Positions 31,748-44,213 of a stretch of 64,000 nt of DNA are shown piece after piece (position 1 is the stretch's first letter; the number at the start of each line of letters is the position of its first letter). The stretch covers positions 62,001-126,000 of the forward strand of contig NZ_MDEN01000059.1 in the NCBI RefSeq assembly GCF_001705435.1, given 5' to 3'. This stretch comes from Pseudomonas graminis (lineage in GTDB: Bacteria > Pseudomonadota > Gammaproteobacteria > Pseudomonadales > Pseudomonadaceae). A program made the position numbers and the translations under genes. The notes below the pieces were generated by a model, which searched no databases, was not told where the DNA came from, and saw nothing but the letters and a program-made list of their open reading frames with translations.

Positions 31748-32518
31748 ATGTCGATTGTGCAGGCCATCAGGATTTTCTTCTTTTACCTGCTGCTGGGCAC
31801 TACCGCCCTGCTGTGGTGTTCGCTGAGTTTCTTTATTGCACCTTTCCTGCCGTTCCGTCTCCGCTATCGTTTCATCAATGTTTACTGGTGCCGCTGCGCC
31901 CTGTGGCTGACTCGCGTGTTCCTGAACATTAAGGTCAACATCACCGGCCAGGAACACATCCCCGACACACCCTGCGTGATCGTCTCCAATCACCAGAGCA
32001 CGTGGGAGACGTTTTTTCTCTCGGCCCACTTTCAGCCTTTGAGCCAGGTGCTCAAGCGGGAGCTGCTGTACGTGCCGTTCTTCGGCTGGGCCATGGCGAT
32101 GCTGCGTCCCATCGCCATTGATCGCAATAATCCCAAGGCGGCGCTGAAGGTTGTCGCGAAGAAAGGCGATGAGCTGCTTAAAGATCGGGTCTGGGTGCTG
32201 ATCTTCCCTGAAGGCACACGCGTACCTTACGGCCAGATCGGAAAGTTCTCGCGCAGCGGTTCGGCGCTGGCAGTAAACGCGGACTTGCCCGTCCTGCCTA
32301 TCTCCCATAATGCCGGCCGCTATTGGCCGAAAGAGGGGTGGGGTAAGAAGCCGGGCACCATTGAAGTCGTGATTGGCAAACCGATGTACGCAGAGGGCAC
32401 TGGCCCACGCGCAATCGCTGCGCTGAACGATCGCGTGTCGGCGTGGAACGAGCAAACCCAGCGTGATTTGGGGTCGCCCGCAGTACCTGCGCCAACCCCA
32501 GAGAAATCACCGGCCTGA
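31748..32518 (+). CDS. 1-acylglycerol-3-phosphate acyltransferase (PlsC family)
   Basis: Acylates lysophosphatidic acid in phospholipid synthesis at the inner membrane. It has 256 residues with an N-terminal membrane segment (IFFFYLLLGTTALLW). The catalytic motif is NHQSTWE, i.e. His82-X4-Glu87 instead of the textbook HX4D; block III FPEGTRVPYG is present. The HX4E variant is usual in this branch. The equivalent P. aeruginosa gene is called lptA, a name I avoid because it also denotes an LPS export protein. The TGA is followed two bases later by a perfect DnaA box. Confidence 0.92.
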   Translation: MSIVQAIRIFFFYLLLGTTALLWCSLSFFIAPFLPFRLRYRFINVYWCRCALWLTRVFLNIKVNITGQEHIPDTPCVIVSNHQSTWETFFLSAHFQPLSQVLKRELLYVPFFGWAMAMLRPIAIDRNNPKAALKVVAKKGDELLKDRVWVLIFPEGTRVPYGQIGKFSRSGSALAVNADLPVLPISHNAGRYWPKEGWGKKPGTIEVVIGKPMYAEGTGPRAIAALNDRVSAWNEQTQRDLGSPAVPAPTPEKSPA

Positions 32519-32702
32519 ATTGTGGATAACCTGTGCACGAATAAATCGAAATTCGAAAAATTCGGTGCTAACTCGTTAATTTAAATGCTTATTTCCTCCA
32601 GCACTTAGCGCGTCCGATGCGTGCATAAGTTTTTTCTTACCGTTCCCCACTGACCTGAAAAGACCCGGTCTTGAGCCTGTGCAGCCAAGACCGTAGTGTG
32701 AA
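32519..32702. other. Intergenic region with DnaA box and hairpin
   Basis: A 184-base convergent gap, notably AT-rich in its middle (TAATTTAAATGC). It contains a perfect DnaA box at 32521-32529 and a hairpin (CGGTCTTG 32666-32673 with CAAGACCG 32686-32693, 12-base loop) that on the minus strand is followed by GGTCTTTT and may terminate the MFS gene. Confidence 0.6.
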
Positions 32703-33890
32703 TCAAGCCGTTCTGGCCGGCGCCGATATTCTCAGGTTGCAGAGCGCCCCCATACCCACCAATACAATCCCTCCGCACGCGGCTGCGACGAATCCCATGG
32801 CGGGGGAAACGCTGTCGATCGCGAATCCCACCATCGGCGCGGACAGTGTCTGGCCTATTCGATAAGCCGAATCGTGCAGCCCCATCACTTCACCTCTCAC
32901 GCTGGAAGGCGCCAGCTTGGCAACCGCTTCCGAGCCTGCAGCCAGCGTCGGCGTGCACAGCAGATTAGTGGGCAACAGCGCGAGCATCAGCCACCACCAG
33001 ACGTCATCAAAGAACACCACGGGAAGCAGCAGCAGGCTCATTGCCAGGGCAAGTTTCATCTGTGACCACGACCGGTGGACAACACCGTGGACATACCCGC
33101 CCACGATGGACGCGATAGACATTGCGGCGATGACATACCCGGTAAAGGCGAGCTGATCGCTGGCGCGCAGCACAGCAATGAGTGCCAACTCGGTGCCATA
33201 CAGCACGAATAACGCCCCCGCACTGACAAACATGACGGCCAATAAGCGGCCGCTCATCCATGTGCGGAGTTTGGGTCGGACACGATCCGGATTCGCTGCA
33301 ACCTCGTCCACATTGCGCGTGGGCCAATTCAACACATAGAGCACGACGTAGGAGAGCGCTCGCCAAAGGCCTATGCCCGCCAGAGTGGCTGTCGCCGAAT
33401 AGGTAGTGATCAACAGAATACCGCTGGCGGGCCCGATGACGAATGAAAGCTCCATAAGCATCATGTTGAGCGAGTACGCAGGCCGGCGCTGATCTTCCGG
33501 AACCAGGCTGGCGACGAACTGCCGGGCTAGCGATCCTGTCGGCACGGTAAACAGCCCGGCCACAAACGCCAGAAGCACGTAAAGCCAATAGCTCACCATG
33601 GGCAGCAGTATCCAGGCGAGAGTCGACAGTGTTCCGCATACGGCCACCACCGGGCGCAGGCCGTGACGGTCAATCATTCGACCGAGGAGGGGAGAGCCCA
33701 CCGCGAAGCCAAGTGCGGTCGCCGTCCCCACCACGCCTGCATCAAAATAACTGCCACCCATTTCGTTGAGCACATGCAGGCTCAGGGTGAGGCCCATGAT
33801 GGTCAGCGGCAGGCCTGCGACGAACATGAACAATGTGGCAGGCAACACTCGAGGGATAGCCAGCACTCTTTGGTATTTACGAATCGACAT
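32703..33890 (-). CDS. MFS transporter, substrate unknown
   Basis: A 395-residue major facilitator with about 12 hydrophobic segments. The cytoplasmic loop 2-3 motif A is GRMIDRHGLRPVV. The layout is like small drug or sugar efflux proteins, but no specificity motif is clear. The start ATG 33890 (MSIRKYQRVL) leads straight into the first membrane segment; codons upstream to 33977 form a Cys/Arg-rich leader and are rejected. It is the first gene of the block between plsC and gyrB and is divergent from the acyltransferases. Confidence 0.85.
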   Translation of the reverse strand: MSIRKYQRVLAIPRVLPATLFMFVAGLPLTIMGLTLSLHVLNEMGGSYFDAGVVGTATALGFAVGSPLLGRMIDRHGLRPVVAVCGTLSTLAWILLPMVSYWLYVLLAFVAGLFTVPTGSLARQFVASLVPEDQRRPAYSLNMMLMELSFVIGPASGILLITTYSATATLAGIGLWRALSYVVLYVLNWPTRNVDEVAANPDRVRPKLRTWMSGRLLAVMFVSAGALFVLYGTELALIAVLRASDQLAFTGYVIAAMSIASIVGGYVHGVVHRSWSQMKLALAMSLLLLPVVFFDDVWWWLMLALLPTNLLCTPTLAAGSEAVAKLAPSSVRGEVMGLHDSAYRIGQTLSAPMVGFAIDSVSPAMGFVAAACGGIVLVGMGALCNLRISAPARTA

Positions 33891-34231
33891 ATGAATGAGG
33901 CTCCTTTGTCTTACATCTGTCCTGATGCAACGGGTGGATCGACAGGTATCCGGGTGTTTTGGGCAGTCATCGGTCAATTAGCGCGCAACGACACGGTCTC
34001 GCCCAACAAAAGCTATCGATCGAGTTTCATGGCCAAATTATTGGCTGACAAGGCATGCAGGTAATCCGCGTCCCGATTGGAGATGCCAATTAGACGTGCA
34101 GCGCCCCCAGTGTATCGTTCAAACTCAAAAACCATTTCCAACCCTCTCGGTATCGCGCGTCCCCGACGGCGTGAGCGTCACAGCGGTGAATGGATCGAAC
34201 CGGTACGACCCTGACCGCGCGCGGAGGCAGT
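33891..34231. other. Divergent intergenic region of the accessory block
   Basis: A 341-base gap between the MFS gene and the first acyltransferase gene. Codon-like structure is absent and base composition is less GC-rich than the neighbours. It should contain both promoters, but I cannot mark them with confidence. GGAGG lies just before the acyltransferase start. Confidence 0.5.
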
Positions 34232-35347
34232 ATGAATACGTTGGGTGACCTGGCGTCCAGACGAAACAACCACTTCAACCTGATCAGATTGCTTGCCGCC
34301 ACGGCGGTATTGATTTCCCACAGTTACCCTCTTGCACTTGGGCATGATGCGGTTGAGCCGCTCTCTGACTGGATCGGACTGTCCCTTGGTGACGTGGCGG
34401 TGATTACGTTCTTCTGCATCTCCGGCTTTTTTATTTCGCTTAGCCGCGATCGGGCGGACAGCACGATGGATTTTTTCACCGCCCGGTTTCTGCGCATCTT
34501 TCCTGGATTGATACTTGTGCTGCTGCTGAGCGTATTTCTGATCGGCCCCCTGCTTACGACACTGAGTGCGTCAGAATATTTCAGGTCAGGGGAAACATAC
34601 GGCTATCTCGCCCACAACCTGACGCTGTTCAGCATGAAGTTTCAGCTGCCTGGTCTGTTCCAGAACAACCCTTGGCCCGGCATCAACGGTTCGCTGTGGA
34701 CACTCTTTTATGAGGTGGCCCTCTACCTTCTGGTCGGCGCGCTTGGGACAGTCTCCTTCTTCAGTGAAGGCCGGAAATTCACCGGCTTTGTCATGTCTTA
34801 TGCCGCCCTTTACGTCTCGTTCAAAGCCTTGATGCTGAACAGCGCTTTGGTCAGTGACTTCTACGGCACCGAATCTTTCTTCACGTGGAGCTTGCCGTTC
34901 GTGCTGGGCATGTCCTTCTACCGATATCGCCAGCATATCGAGCATCGATTTATCGGCCTCCTGCCTTTTGTCGTATTAGCCGCCTGCACGTGGCGCACAG
35001 GATATTTCTTCGAGTGCTTTGTGCTGGCCTGGACGTATCTGATCTTCTACCTCGGGTATGCAACCCAGCCCGCGATAGAGCGTTACAACCAGCTGGGCGA
35101 TTACTCGTACGGGGTTTATATCTATGCCTTCCCGATTCAGGAAGTAATTGCCCACCTGTTCAAAGGCCTCGGCCCTGGCAGTCTGATGCTGCTCGCCTTC
35201 CCACTGGTGTTACTGGCGGCCATATTCTCTTGGCACTTCATCGAAAGGCCATCCATGGCCCGGCGCCGTGAGCTTGCCAAGCGCTTAAGCAGTCGCTTGG
35301 ACCACATGAAAACTCGTTGGAACACGACCGGGAAAGGTAACGCATGA
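34232..35347 (+). CDS. Acyltransferase 3 family membrane protein (OafA/YrhL-like), first copy
   Basis: A 371-residue integral membrane protein with about 10 hydrophobic segments. The family catalytic pattern R-X10-H is seen at the end of helix 1 (NLIRLLAATAVLISHSYPL), followed by FFCISGFFISLSRDR and FTARFLRIFPGL. Members transfer acetyl or other acyl groups to exported glycans such as O-antigen, exopolysaccharide or Nod factors. The acceptor here is unknown. The start ATG 34232 has GGAGG upstream. A second acyltransferase follows after 61 bases. Arg/Ser-rich codon use is less biased than in flanking core genes. Confidence 0.87.
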   Translation: MNTLGDLASRRNNHFNLIRLLAATAVLISHSYPLALGHDAVEPLSDWIGLSLGDVAVITFFCISGFFISLSRDRADSTMDFFTARFLRIFPGLILVLLLSVFLIGPLLTTLSASEYFRSGETYGYLAHNLTLFSMKFQLPGLFQNNPWPGINGSLWTLFYEVALYLLVGALGTVSFFSEGRKFTGFVMSYAALYVSFKALMLNSALVSDFYGTESFFTWSLPFVLGMSFYRYRQHIEHRFIGLLPFVVLAACTWRTGYFFECFVLAWTYLIFYLGYATQPAIERYNQLGDYSYGVYIYAFPIQEVIAHLFKGLGPGSLMLLAFPLVLLAAIFSWHFIERPSMARRRELAKRLSSRLDHMKTRWNTTGKGNA

Positions 35348-35408
35348 TGACCTACGCCCAGAGGGCGGATCTAAACGCATTCAGCATGGATTCAACAGGG
35401 AGTTCGCG

Positions 35409-36557
35409 ATGAAGAGATTTCAAGTGCTGGACGGATTCAGGGGCATCTGTGCACTCAGCGTTGCGGTCTATCACATCCACATGCCACTGAGCTTTGGCGA
35501 ATGGGCGTTCTTCAGAAATGCTCATTACCTGGTGAGCTTCTTCTTCGTCCTGAGCGGCTTTGTCATGGTCCACACCTACGGCCAGCGACTGGCCACGACC
35601 GATCAGTTCAGGCAGTTCTTCATTACTCGCACCTTCCGGCTCTATCCACTGCACGTCTTCGTGCTCCTGTTCGCCATCGCATTGGAGGTCGTGAAGATGG
35701 GCGCCGAGCATGCCGGTATAACGTTTAATCAAGCCAGCTTCACCGGGCAGCGAGCGCCTCAGGAAATCATCCCCAATCTGCTGCTGTTGCAATCCTGGTG
35801 GCCGGGATTCAACCCCCAGTCGTTCAACTTTCCGGCGTGGAGCATCAGTGTCGAGTACTACATCTACATGATATTCGCGGGGATACTCCTGTGTACCCCG
35901 CGCTTCGCCACGGCGATATTTCTCATGACTTCATTGATCGCTACTGTGTGCTTGTCGCTGGGACTTGCCTATCTGATGGAGCCCGCACTGCAGGGGCTGT
36001 CTTGTTTCTTTGCAGGTGTGATGACTTACCAGCTCTACCAAGTTATCCACAACAAAACCATGGCCCGCTGGCTGCACACCGTCCTGGAACTTGTCGGCAT
36101 CTGTTTGGCAGTGAGCTTGCTGGTGAGTGACATTGATCATAAGCAGATCATCCTGATGGTGGTGTTCTGCGTGCTTATGTTGATTTTCTCTTTTGAGGGA
36201 GGGGTGATCTCGACGTTGCTGAAGGCTAGCCCATTCGAGAAATTGGGCACGCTGTCGTACTCGATCTACATGACTCATGCGATGGTTCTTTTCGCCTTCA
36301 CCCTCGCCATGCTTCTAATAGGGAAAGTCACCGGCTTCACGATCGTGACTTATGCTGCTGCCGCCCCAGGTCCACTGCTTTCCTTTCACAATGCAGCAGC
36401 TGACAACTCCGTGCTCATCGGTCTGTTAATCGTCATCGTGGGTATATCCGCTATCAGCCATCGGTTCATTGAACTGCGCGGTATCGAATGGGGCAAACGG
36501 TTGAGCAGGAGAGGGCGGAACCCAGCGCCGATCAGTCCGATTAAAACAGTGAGCTGA
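35409..36557 (+). CDS. Acyltransferase 3 family membrane protein (OafA/YrhL-like), second copy
   Basis: A 382-residue membrane protein, related in fold but clearly divergent from the preceding gene, so not a recent duplicate. The catalytic pattern R-X10-H is LDGFRGICALSVAVYHIHMP; FFFVLSGFVMVHTYG and FFITRTFRLYPLHVFV follow. About ten membrane helices are visible and there is no SGNH domain at the C-terminus. It is probably cotranscribed with the first copy; GGGAG precedes the start. A DnaA box lies within the coding region at 36043-36051. The acceptor glycan is unknown. Confidence 0.88.
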   Translation: MKRFQVLDGFRGICALSVAVYHIHMPLSFGEWAFFRNAHYLVSFFFVLSGFVMVHTYGQRLATTDQFRQFFITRTFRLYPLHVFVLLFAIALEVVKMGAEHAGITFNQASFTGQRAPQEIIPNLLLLQSWWPGFNPQSFNFPAWSISVEYYIYMIFAGILLCTPRFATAIFLMTSLIATVCLSLGLAYLMEPALQGLSCFFAGVMTYQLYQVIHNKTMARWLHTVLELVGICLAVSLLVSDIDHKQIILMVVFCVLMLIFSFEGGVISTLLKASPFEKLGTLSYSIYMTHAMVLFAFTLAMLLIGKVTGFTIVTYAAAAPGPLLSFHNAAADNSVLIGLLIVIVGISAISHRFIELRGIEWGKRLSRRGRNPAPISPIKTVS

Positions 36558-36568
36558 ATGCCTAAACG

Positions 36569-36607
36569 AAAACAGCCCCAATCGATTCACATCGTTGGGG
36601 CTGTTTT
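36569..36607. terminator. Bidirectional terminator between acyltransferase and gyrB
   Basis: Thirteen-base perfect stem AAAACAGCCCCAA/TTGGGGCTGTTTT (36569-36581 with 36595-36607) and a 13-base loop, with A-run and T-run ends. It serves both convergent genes. Confidence 0.95.
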
Positions 36608-36622
36608 ATTTACGGGTGAACC

Positions 36623-40148
<3,526 letters not shown>

Positions 40149-40161
40149 TGATCAACTGCTG

Positions 40162-41265
40162 TTACAGACGCATCGGCATAACGACATAGGCCGAGTCGTC
40201 ATTACCGGATTCCTGCACCAAAGCACTGCTGTTGGAATCAGAGAGGATCAGACGGACTTGCTCCGTGGTCATGACACCCAGTACGTCGAGCAGATAGCTC
40301 ACGTTGAATCCGATCTCGAGAGAGCTGCCATTGTAGTCGACGCTGATTTCTTCCTCGGCCTCTTCCTGCTCGGGGTTATTCGCTTGAATCTTCAACTGAC
40401 CGTTGGCCAGTTGTAGGCGAATGCCCCGGTACTTCTCGTTCGAGAGAATCGCGGTACGGCTGAACGCTTCCCGCAATGCCTGACGATCACCTACGACGAG
40501 CTTGTCGCCGCCCTTTGGAAGTACTCGCTCATAGTCTGGGAATTTACCGTCGACCAGCTTGGACGTGAACGTGAACTCACCCGTGGTTGCACGAATGTGA
40601 TGTTGACCCAATACGATACTGACCAGGCCATCTTGCTCGGTCAGTAACCGGGCCAATTCCAGGATGCCCTTACGCGGCACGATCACCTGATGACGGTCAG
40701 CCTGCTCGATCTCGGCGGCCATGGAGCACATCGCAAGACGGTGCCCGTCGGTTGCAACCGCGCGCAGAATGCCCGACTGAACCTCAAGCAGCATACCGTT
40801 AAGGTAGTAGCGAACGTCCTGCTGGGCCATTGCAAAGCTGGTGCGCTCGATTAACCGGCGCAATTTGCTTTGAACGAGGCTGAATGTAAGCGAACCCGGG
40901 CCTTCTTCGACGGTAGGAAAGTCGTTGGCAGGCAGGGTCGAAAGCGTGAAACGGCTGCGGCCCGCTTTGACGATCAGCTTCTGCTCGTCGAGCTTGATGT
41001 CGATGAGCGCATCATTCGGAATACTTTTGCAGATGTCCATCAGCTTGCGCGCAGGAACCGTGATCTCGCCAGGCTCTGCAGGCTCTTCCAACTGCACGCG
41101 GCCGACCAGCTCGACTTCGAGGTCAGTACCAGTCAAAGACAGCTGCTGGCCCTCCACGACCAGTAGCACGTTCGACAGAACCGGCAAGGTCTGACGGCGT
41201 TCAACGACGCCCGCGACCAGTTGCAGGGGTTTCAACAGGGCTTCGCGTTGAATGGTGAAATGCAT
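40162..41265 (-). CDS. dnaN: DNA polymerase III sliding clamp beta
   Basis: Ring-shaped processivity clamp. It has 367 residues and is made of three similar domains of about 120 residues. The N-terminal MHFTIQREALLKPLQLVAGVVERRQTLPVLSNVLL and the C-terminal SGNDDSAYVVMPMRL are typical. It starts 35 bases after dnaA and ends 13 before recF. Confidence 0.99.
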   Translation of the reverse strand: MHFTIQREALLKPLQLVAGVVERRQTLPVLSNVLLVVEGQQLSLTGTDLEVELVGRVQLEEPAEPGEITVPARKLMDICKSIPNDALIDIKLDEQKLIVKAGRSRFTLSTLPANDFPTVEEGPGSLTFSLVQSKLRRLIERTSFAMAQQDVRYYLNGMLLEVQSGILRAVATDGHRLAMCSMAAEIEQADRHQVIVPRKGILELARLLTEQDGLVSIVLGQHHIRATTGEFTFTSKLVDGKFPDYERVLPKGGDKLVVGDRQALREAFSRTAILSNEKYRGIRLQLANGQLKIQANNPEQEEAEEEISVDYNGSSLEIGFNVSYLLDVLGVMTTEQVRLILSDSNSSALVQESGNDDSAYVVMPMRL

Positions 41266-41300
41266 GGTCTAGTCCCTTGCCTTGATAAGCTGCGTCGGCA

Positions 41301-42836
41301 TCACGTTGTCAAAGTCCGCAGCAGGTTCTTGTAGTCCTCGCGGATGTCCGCATCGGATTCTTTAAGCTCATTGATCTTCCGGCACGCGTGCAAGACCGTC
41401 GTGTGGTCCCGGCCGCCAAACACATCGCCGATTTCAGGAAGGCTGTGATTGGTCAGCTCCTTTGACAAGGCCATCGCCACTTGCCGCGGTCGCGCAACAG
41501 ACCTGGAGCGGCGTTTGGAAAGCAGGTCGGAGATCTTTATCTTGTAGTACTCAGCAACAGTCCGCTGAATGTTATCCACACTCACCAGTTTGTCCTGCAG
41601 CGCGAGCAAATCTTTCAGCGATTCACGGATCAGCTCGATCGTGATGTCCCGACCCATGAAGTGTGAGTGAGCGATGACGCGCTTCAGCGCACCCTCAAGC
41701 TCACGCACATTGGAGCGGATTCGCTGCGCGATAAAAAATGCGGCGTCGTGAGGCAGATCGACTTTCGCCTGATCCGCCTTCTTCATCAAAATCGCCACGC
41801 GTGTTTCAAGTTCCGGTGGCTCGACTGCCACCGTCAGACCCCAGCCGAAGCGTGACTTGAGCCGCTCTTCAAGGCCTTCGATTTCCTTGGGGTAGCGGTC
41901 ACTCGTGAGAATAACCTGCTGACCGCCTTCGAGAAGGGCGTTGAAGGTGTGGAAAAACTCTTCCTGAGAACGTTCCTTACGCGCAAAAAATTGAATGTCA
42001 TCAATCAATAGTGCGTCGACGGAGCGATAGAAGCGTTTGAACTCATTAATGGCATTGAGCTGTAGCGCCTTGACCATATCCGCCACGAATCGCTCGGAGT
42101 GCAGATACACGACCTTGGCGTTAGGATTCTTCTTGAGCAGGTGGTTACCCACAGCATGCATCAAGTGGGTTTTACCCAGACCCACACCTCCATAAAGGAA
42201 GAGTGGGTTGTACCCATGCTTGGGATTGTCAGCTACCTGCCAGGCAGCAGCCCGCGCCAGTTGGTTCGATTTACCTTCGACAAAGTTCTCGAACGTGAAG
42301 GTCCTGTTCAGATAGCTGGTGTGCTTCAGCGCTCCCTCAACCTGAACATTACGCTGCTCGGCGCGCGCAGGAGCTTGCTGAGAACTGGCGCCAGCCATTG
42401 GATCGAAGCTCGCCCTGGAAGGCTCATCCTCGACATTCAATGAGGTTTGAATCATCGGAGCAGGTGTCGCTACGGACTGCGGCGCTCGTGCTGCAGCCGG
42501 TGCTTCGCTGGTGGCTGCCAACTCGGCGGCCTGAGAAGCGGCAGCGGCTGCTGCAAGCGGAGCGTTCGGAGCGGCGCGTGGAGCAGAGCTGCGCTTGCTG
42601 CCTATTAATAAGGACAGCGCCGGCGCAATTCCCAGGCCATGCTCGCCCAGCAACTCGAGCAATCGACCCAGGTACTTTTCATTCACCCAGTCCAGCACAA
42701 ATCGGTTGGGCGCATACACGCGCAATTCGTCGCCTTCAGCTTCAACTTGTAAAGGTCGGATCCAGGTGTTGAATTGCTGGGCAGGCAGCTCATCGCGCAA
42801 AAGCTCAACGCATTGCTGCCAAAGTTCCACTGACAC
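41301..42836 (-). CDS. dnaA: Chromosomal replication initiator DnaA
   Basis: Binds DnaA boxes and melts oriC. It has 511 residues from GTG 42836 ([17 protein letters not shown]). Domain I spans about 1-85; domain II is a long Ala/Pro/Gln-rich linker (about 86-175); domain III is AAA+ with Walker [14 protein letters not shown] and Walker [10 protein letters not shown]; domain IV is the DNA-binding helix-turn-helix with [21 protein letters not shown] perfect DnaA box is found inside the gene at 41572-41580. Confidence 0.99.
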   Translation of the reverse strand: MSVELWQQCVELLRDELPAQQFNTWIRPLQVEAEGDELRVYAPNRFVLDWVNEKYLGRLLELLGEHGLGIAPALSLLIGSKRSSAPRAAPNAPLAAAAAASQAAELAATSEAPAAARAPQSVATPAPMIQTSLNVEDEPSRASFDPMAGASSQQAPARAEQRNVQVEGALKHTSYLNRTFTFENFVEGKSNQLARAAAWQVADNPKHGYNPLFLYGGVGLGKTHLMHAVGNHLLKKNPNAKVVYLHSERFVADMVKALQLNAINEFKRFYRSVDALLIDDIQFFARKERSQEEFFHTFNALLEGGQQVILTSDRYPKEIEGLEERLKSRFGWGLTVAVEPPELETRVAILMKKADQAKVDLPHDAAFFIAQRIRSNVRELEGALKRVIAHSHFMGRDITIELIRESLKDLLALQDKLVSVDNIQRTVAEYYKIKISDLLSKRRSRSVARPRQVAMALSKELTNHSLPEIGDVFGGRDHTTVLHACRKINELKESDADIREDYKNLLRTLTT

Positions 42837-42882
42837 AAATATCCCCTAGATTCTGAAGCCGGCGTGGCAAAAACAAGCGGCC

Positions 42883-42913
42883 ATTGTAACCACCCGTAGC
42901 TGACTTATCCACA
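42883..42913 (-). promoter_or_regulatory. dnaA promoter overlapped by a DnaA box
   Basis: Read on the minus strand, TACAAT (42888-42883) is a good -10, about 47 bases before the dnaA GTG. The -35 position 16-17 bases further upstream is occupied by the DnaA box 42905-42913 (TGTGGATAA on this strand). This arrangement suggests that DnaA represses its own gene, as in E. coli; that is an inference. Confidence 0.65.
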
Positions 42914-43331
42914 CGAAGGTAGAGCCCCAGCGCACGAAAGCCTGCAAAAAGCGCCTAAAAAGACGACAGCCGGTGGATAGTTAAGCTCTGTGGATAACTG
43001 AGGGTTAGCTCTCTGCATAACGATGGGTTGAAGTCTGTGGATAAAGCAGCTGTGGATAACTGACCTTTCTATGCACAGCTTGTCGCCAGCTGTCACACAG
43101 CTGCGGCACTGCTTGTGGACAGACTTTCATCCCTCTGTACATCAAGCAGTACGTGGTCTGCAGCGGTTTATCCACAGAAATCCTCTCCCTAAGCTTTTAT
43201 AAGCTTTACAAAGAAGCTTTAAATACCTTCCTTCTTTATTTCTATATCTACGTCCCAAGAATGTAACGACGGATAGATCGCTGTCGACGAAATGGACCCA
43301 GGAACTAAATGCAAGAAACATTGGTTGGAAA

Positions 43332-43360
43332 TTGACCTGCGAGCCCGCTTTCTCTAGAAT
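43332..43360 (+). promoter_or_regulatory. rpmH promoter
   Basis: TTGACC (43332-43337), 17-base spacer, TAGAAT (43355-43360): a near-consensus sigma-70 promoter 60 bases before rpmH, at the right border of oriC and directed away from it. Confidence 0.88.
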
Positions 43361-43420
43361 CCCCGGTCTCTTAAAACGGGGGCCATTCCGGCCCGTTGTG
43401 GACGAACCAGGTAACACGCC

Positions 43421-43555
43421 ATGAAACGTACTTTCCAACCCAGCACTATCAAGCGCGCTCGCACCCACGGTTTCCGTGCTCGTATGGCCACCAAAAACGG
43501 TCGCGCAGTTCTTTCGCGTCGTCGCGCCAAAGGCCGTAAGCGTCTGGCAGTTTGA
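43421..43555 (+). CDS. rpmH: 50S ribosomal protein L34
   Basis: A 44-residue basic ribosomal protein ([18 protein letters not shown]... ending KGRKRLAV), identical in plan to other bacterial L34. The start is ATG 43421 with CAGGTAA upstream. It is the first gene of the rpmH-rnpA-yidD-yidC operon, the conserved right neighbour of oriC. Confidence 0.99.
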
Positions 43556-43568
43556 TTAATCGGCACAG

Positions 43569-43973
43569 GTGGTGAGTCAGGACTTCAGTCGGGAAAAGCG
43601 TTTGCTGACACCCCGGCATTTCAAGGCAGTCTTTGACTCCCCCACCGGCAAGGTTCCGGGAAAAAATCTCCTGCTCCTTGTGCGCAACAACGACCTTGAT
43701 CATCCCCGTCTAGGGCTGGTGATCGGGAAGAAGAGCGTGAAGCTCTCCGTCGAGCGCAACCGTTTGAAACGCCTGATGCGTGAGTCGTTTCGCCTTCACC
43801 AGGACAACCTGGTCGGATGGGATATCGTCGTCGTTGCACGCAAAGGCTTGGGTGATATTGAAAACCCCGAATTGATTCAGCATTTCGGCAAGCTCTGGAA
43901 ACGTCTGGCGCGCAGCCGGCCCGATCCCGAACTTAAAACCGAAACTGCGGGGGTAGACAGTACTGATGCGTAA
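43569..43973 (+). CDS. rnpA: Ribonuclease P protein component
   Basis: Small basic protein of RNase P, which removes tRNA 5' leaders. It has 134 residues from GTG 43569; a second GTG directly follows and is equally possible. Signature: [28 protein letters not shown], with the RNR motif. The polar C-terminal tail ([16 protein letters not shown]) is longer than in E. coli. It overlaps yidD by eight bases. Confidence 0.97.
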   Translation: MVSQDFSREKRLLTPRHFKAVFDSPTGKVPGKNLLLLVRNNDLDHPRLGLVIGKKSVKLSVERNRLKRLMRESFRLHQDNLVGWDIVVVARKGLGDIENPELIQHFGKLWKRLARSRPDPELKTETAGVDSTDA

Positions 43974-44211
43974 ACTGGCGCTCGTTCCGATCCAGTTTTA
44001 CCGCTATGCCATCAGTCCTCTGATGGCCAGTCACTGTCGTTTCTACCCCAGTTGCTCCTGCTACGCGTACGAGGCCATTGAAAATTATGGTCTGGTGCGC
44101 GGTGGCTGGCTGACCTTACGTCGCTTAGGTCGGTGTCATCCGTGGAATCCCGGTGGTTATGACCCGGTTCCACCTGCTCCCACCTCCCGTTCCTCTTCGA
44201 TGGCCGAGTAA
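43966..44211 (+). CDS. yidD: Membrane protein insertion efficiency factor YidD
   Basis: An 81-residue protein with a conserved [20 protein letters not shown] block holding three cysteines, and a C-terminal [17 protein letters not shown] motif. In E. coli, YidD lies on the inner face of the membrane and helps YidC-dependent insertion. It overlaps rnpA and is followed by yidC after two bases. Confidence 0.95.
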   Translation: MRKLALVPIQFYRYAISPLMASHCRFYPSCSCYAYEAIENYGLVRGGWLTLRRLGRCHPWNPGGYDPVPPAPTSRSSSMAE

Positions 44212-44213
44212 TC

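Larger units (their letters stand above)
42837..43420. other. oriC: Replication origin oriC
   Basis: A 584-base dnaA-rpmH gap without genes. Five perfect DnaA boxes TTATCCACA/TGTGGATAA are at 42905-42913 (+), 42989-42997 (-), 43036-43044 (-), 43051-43059 (-) and 43168-43176 (+), with imperfect ones near 42974 and 43114. The last box is followed by an AT-rich segment (43187-43250) that should be the duplex unwinding element. The position and box pattern are those known for Pseudomonas origins. Most of the same end module recurs at 47671-47750. Confidence 0.95.
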
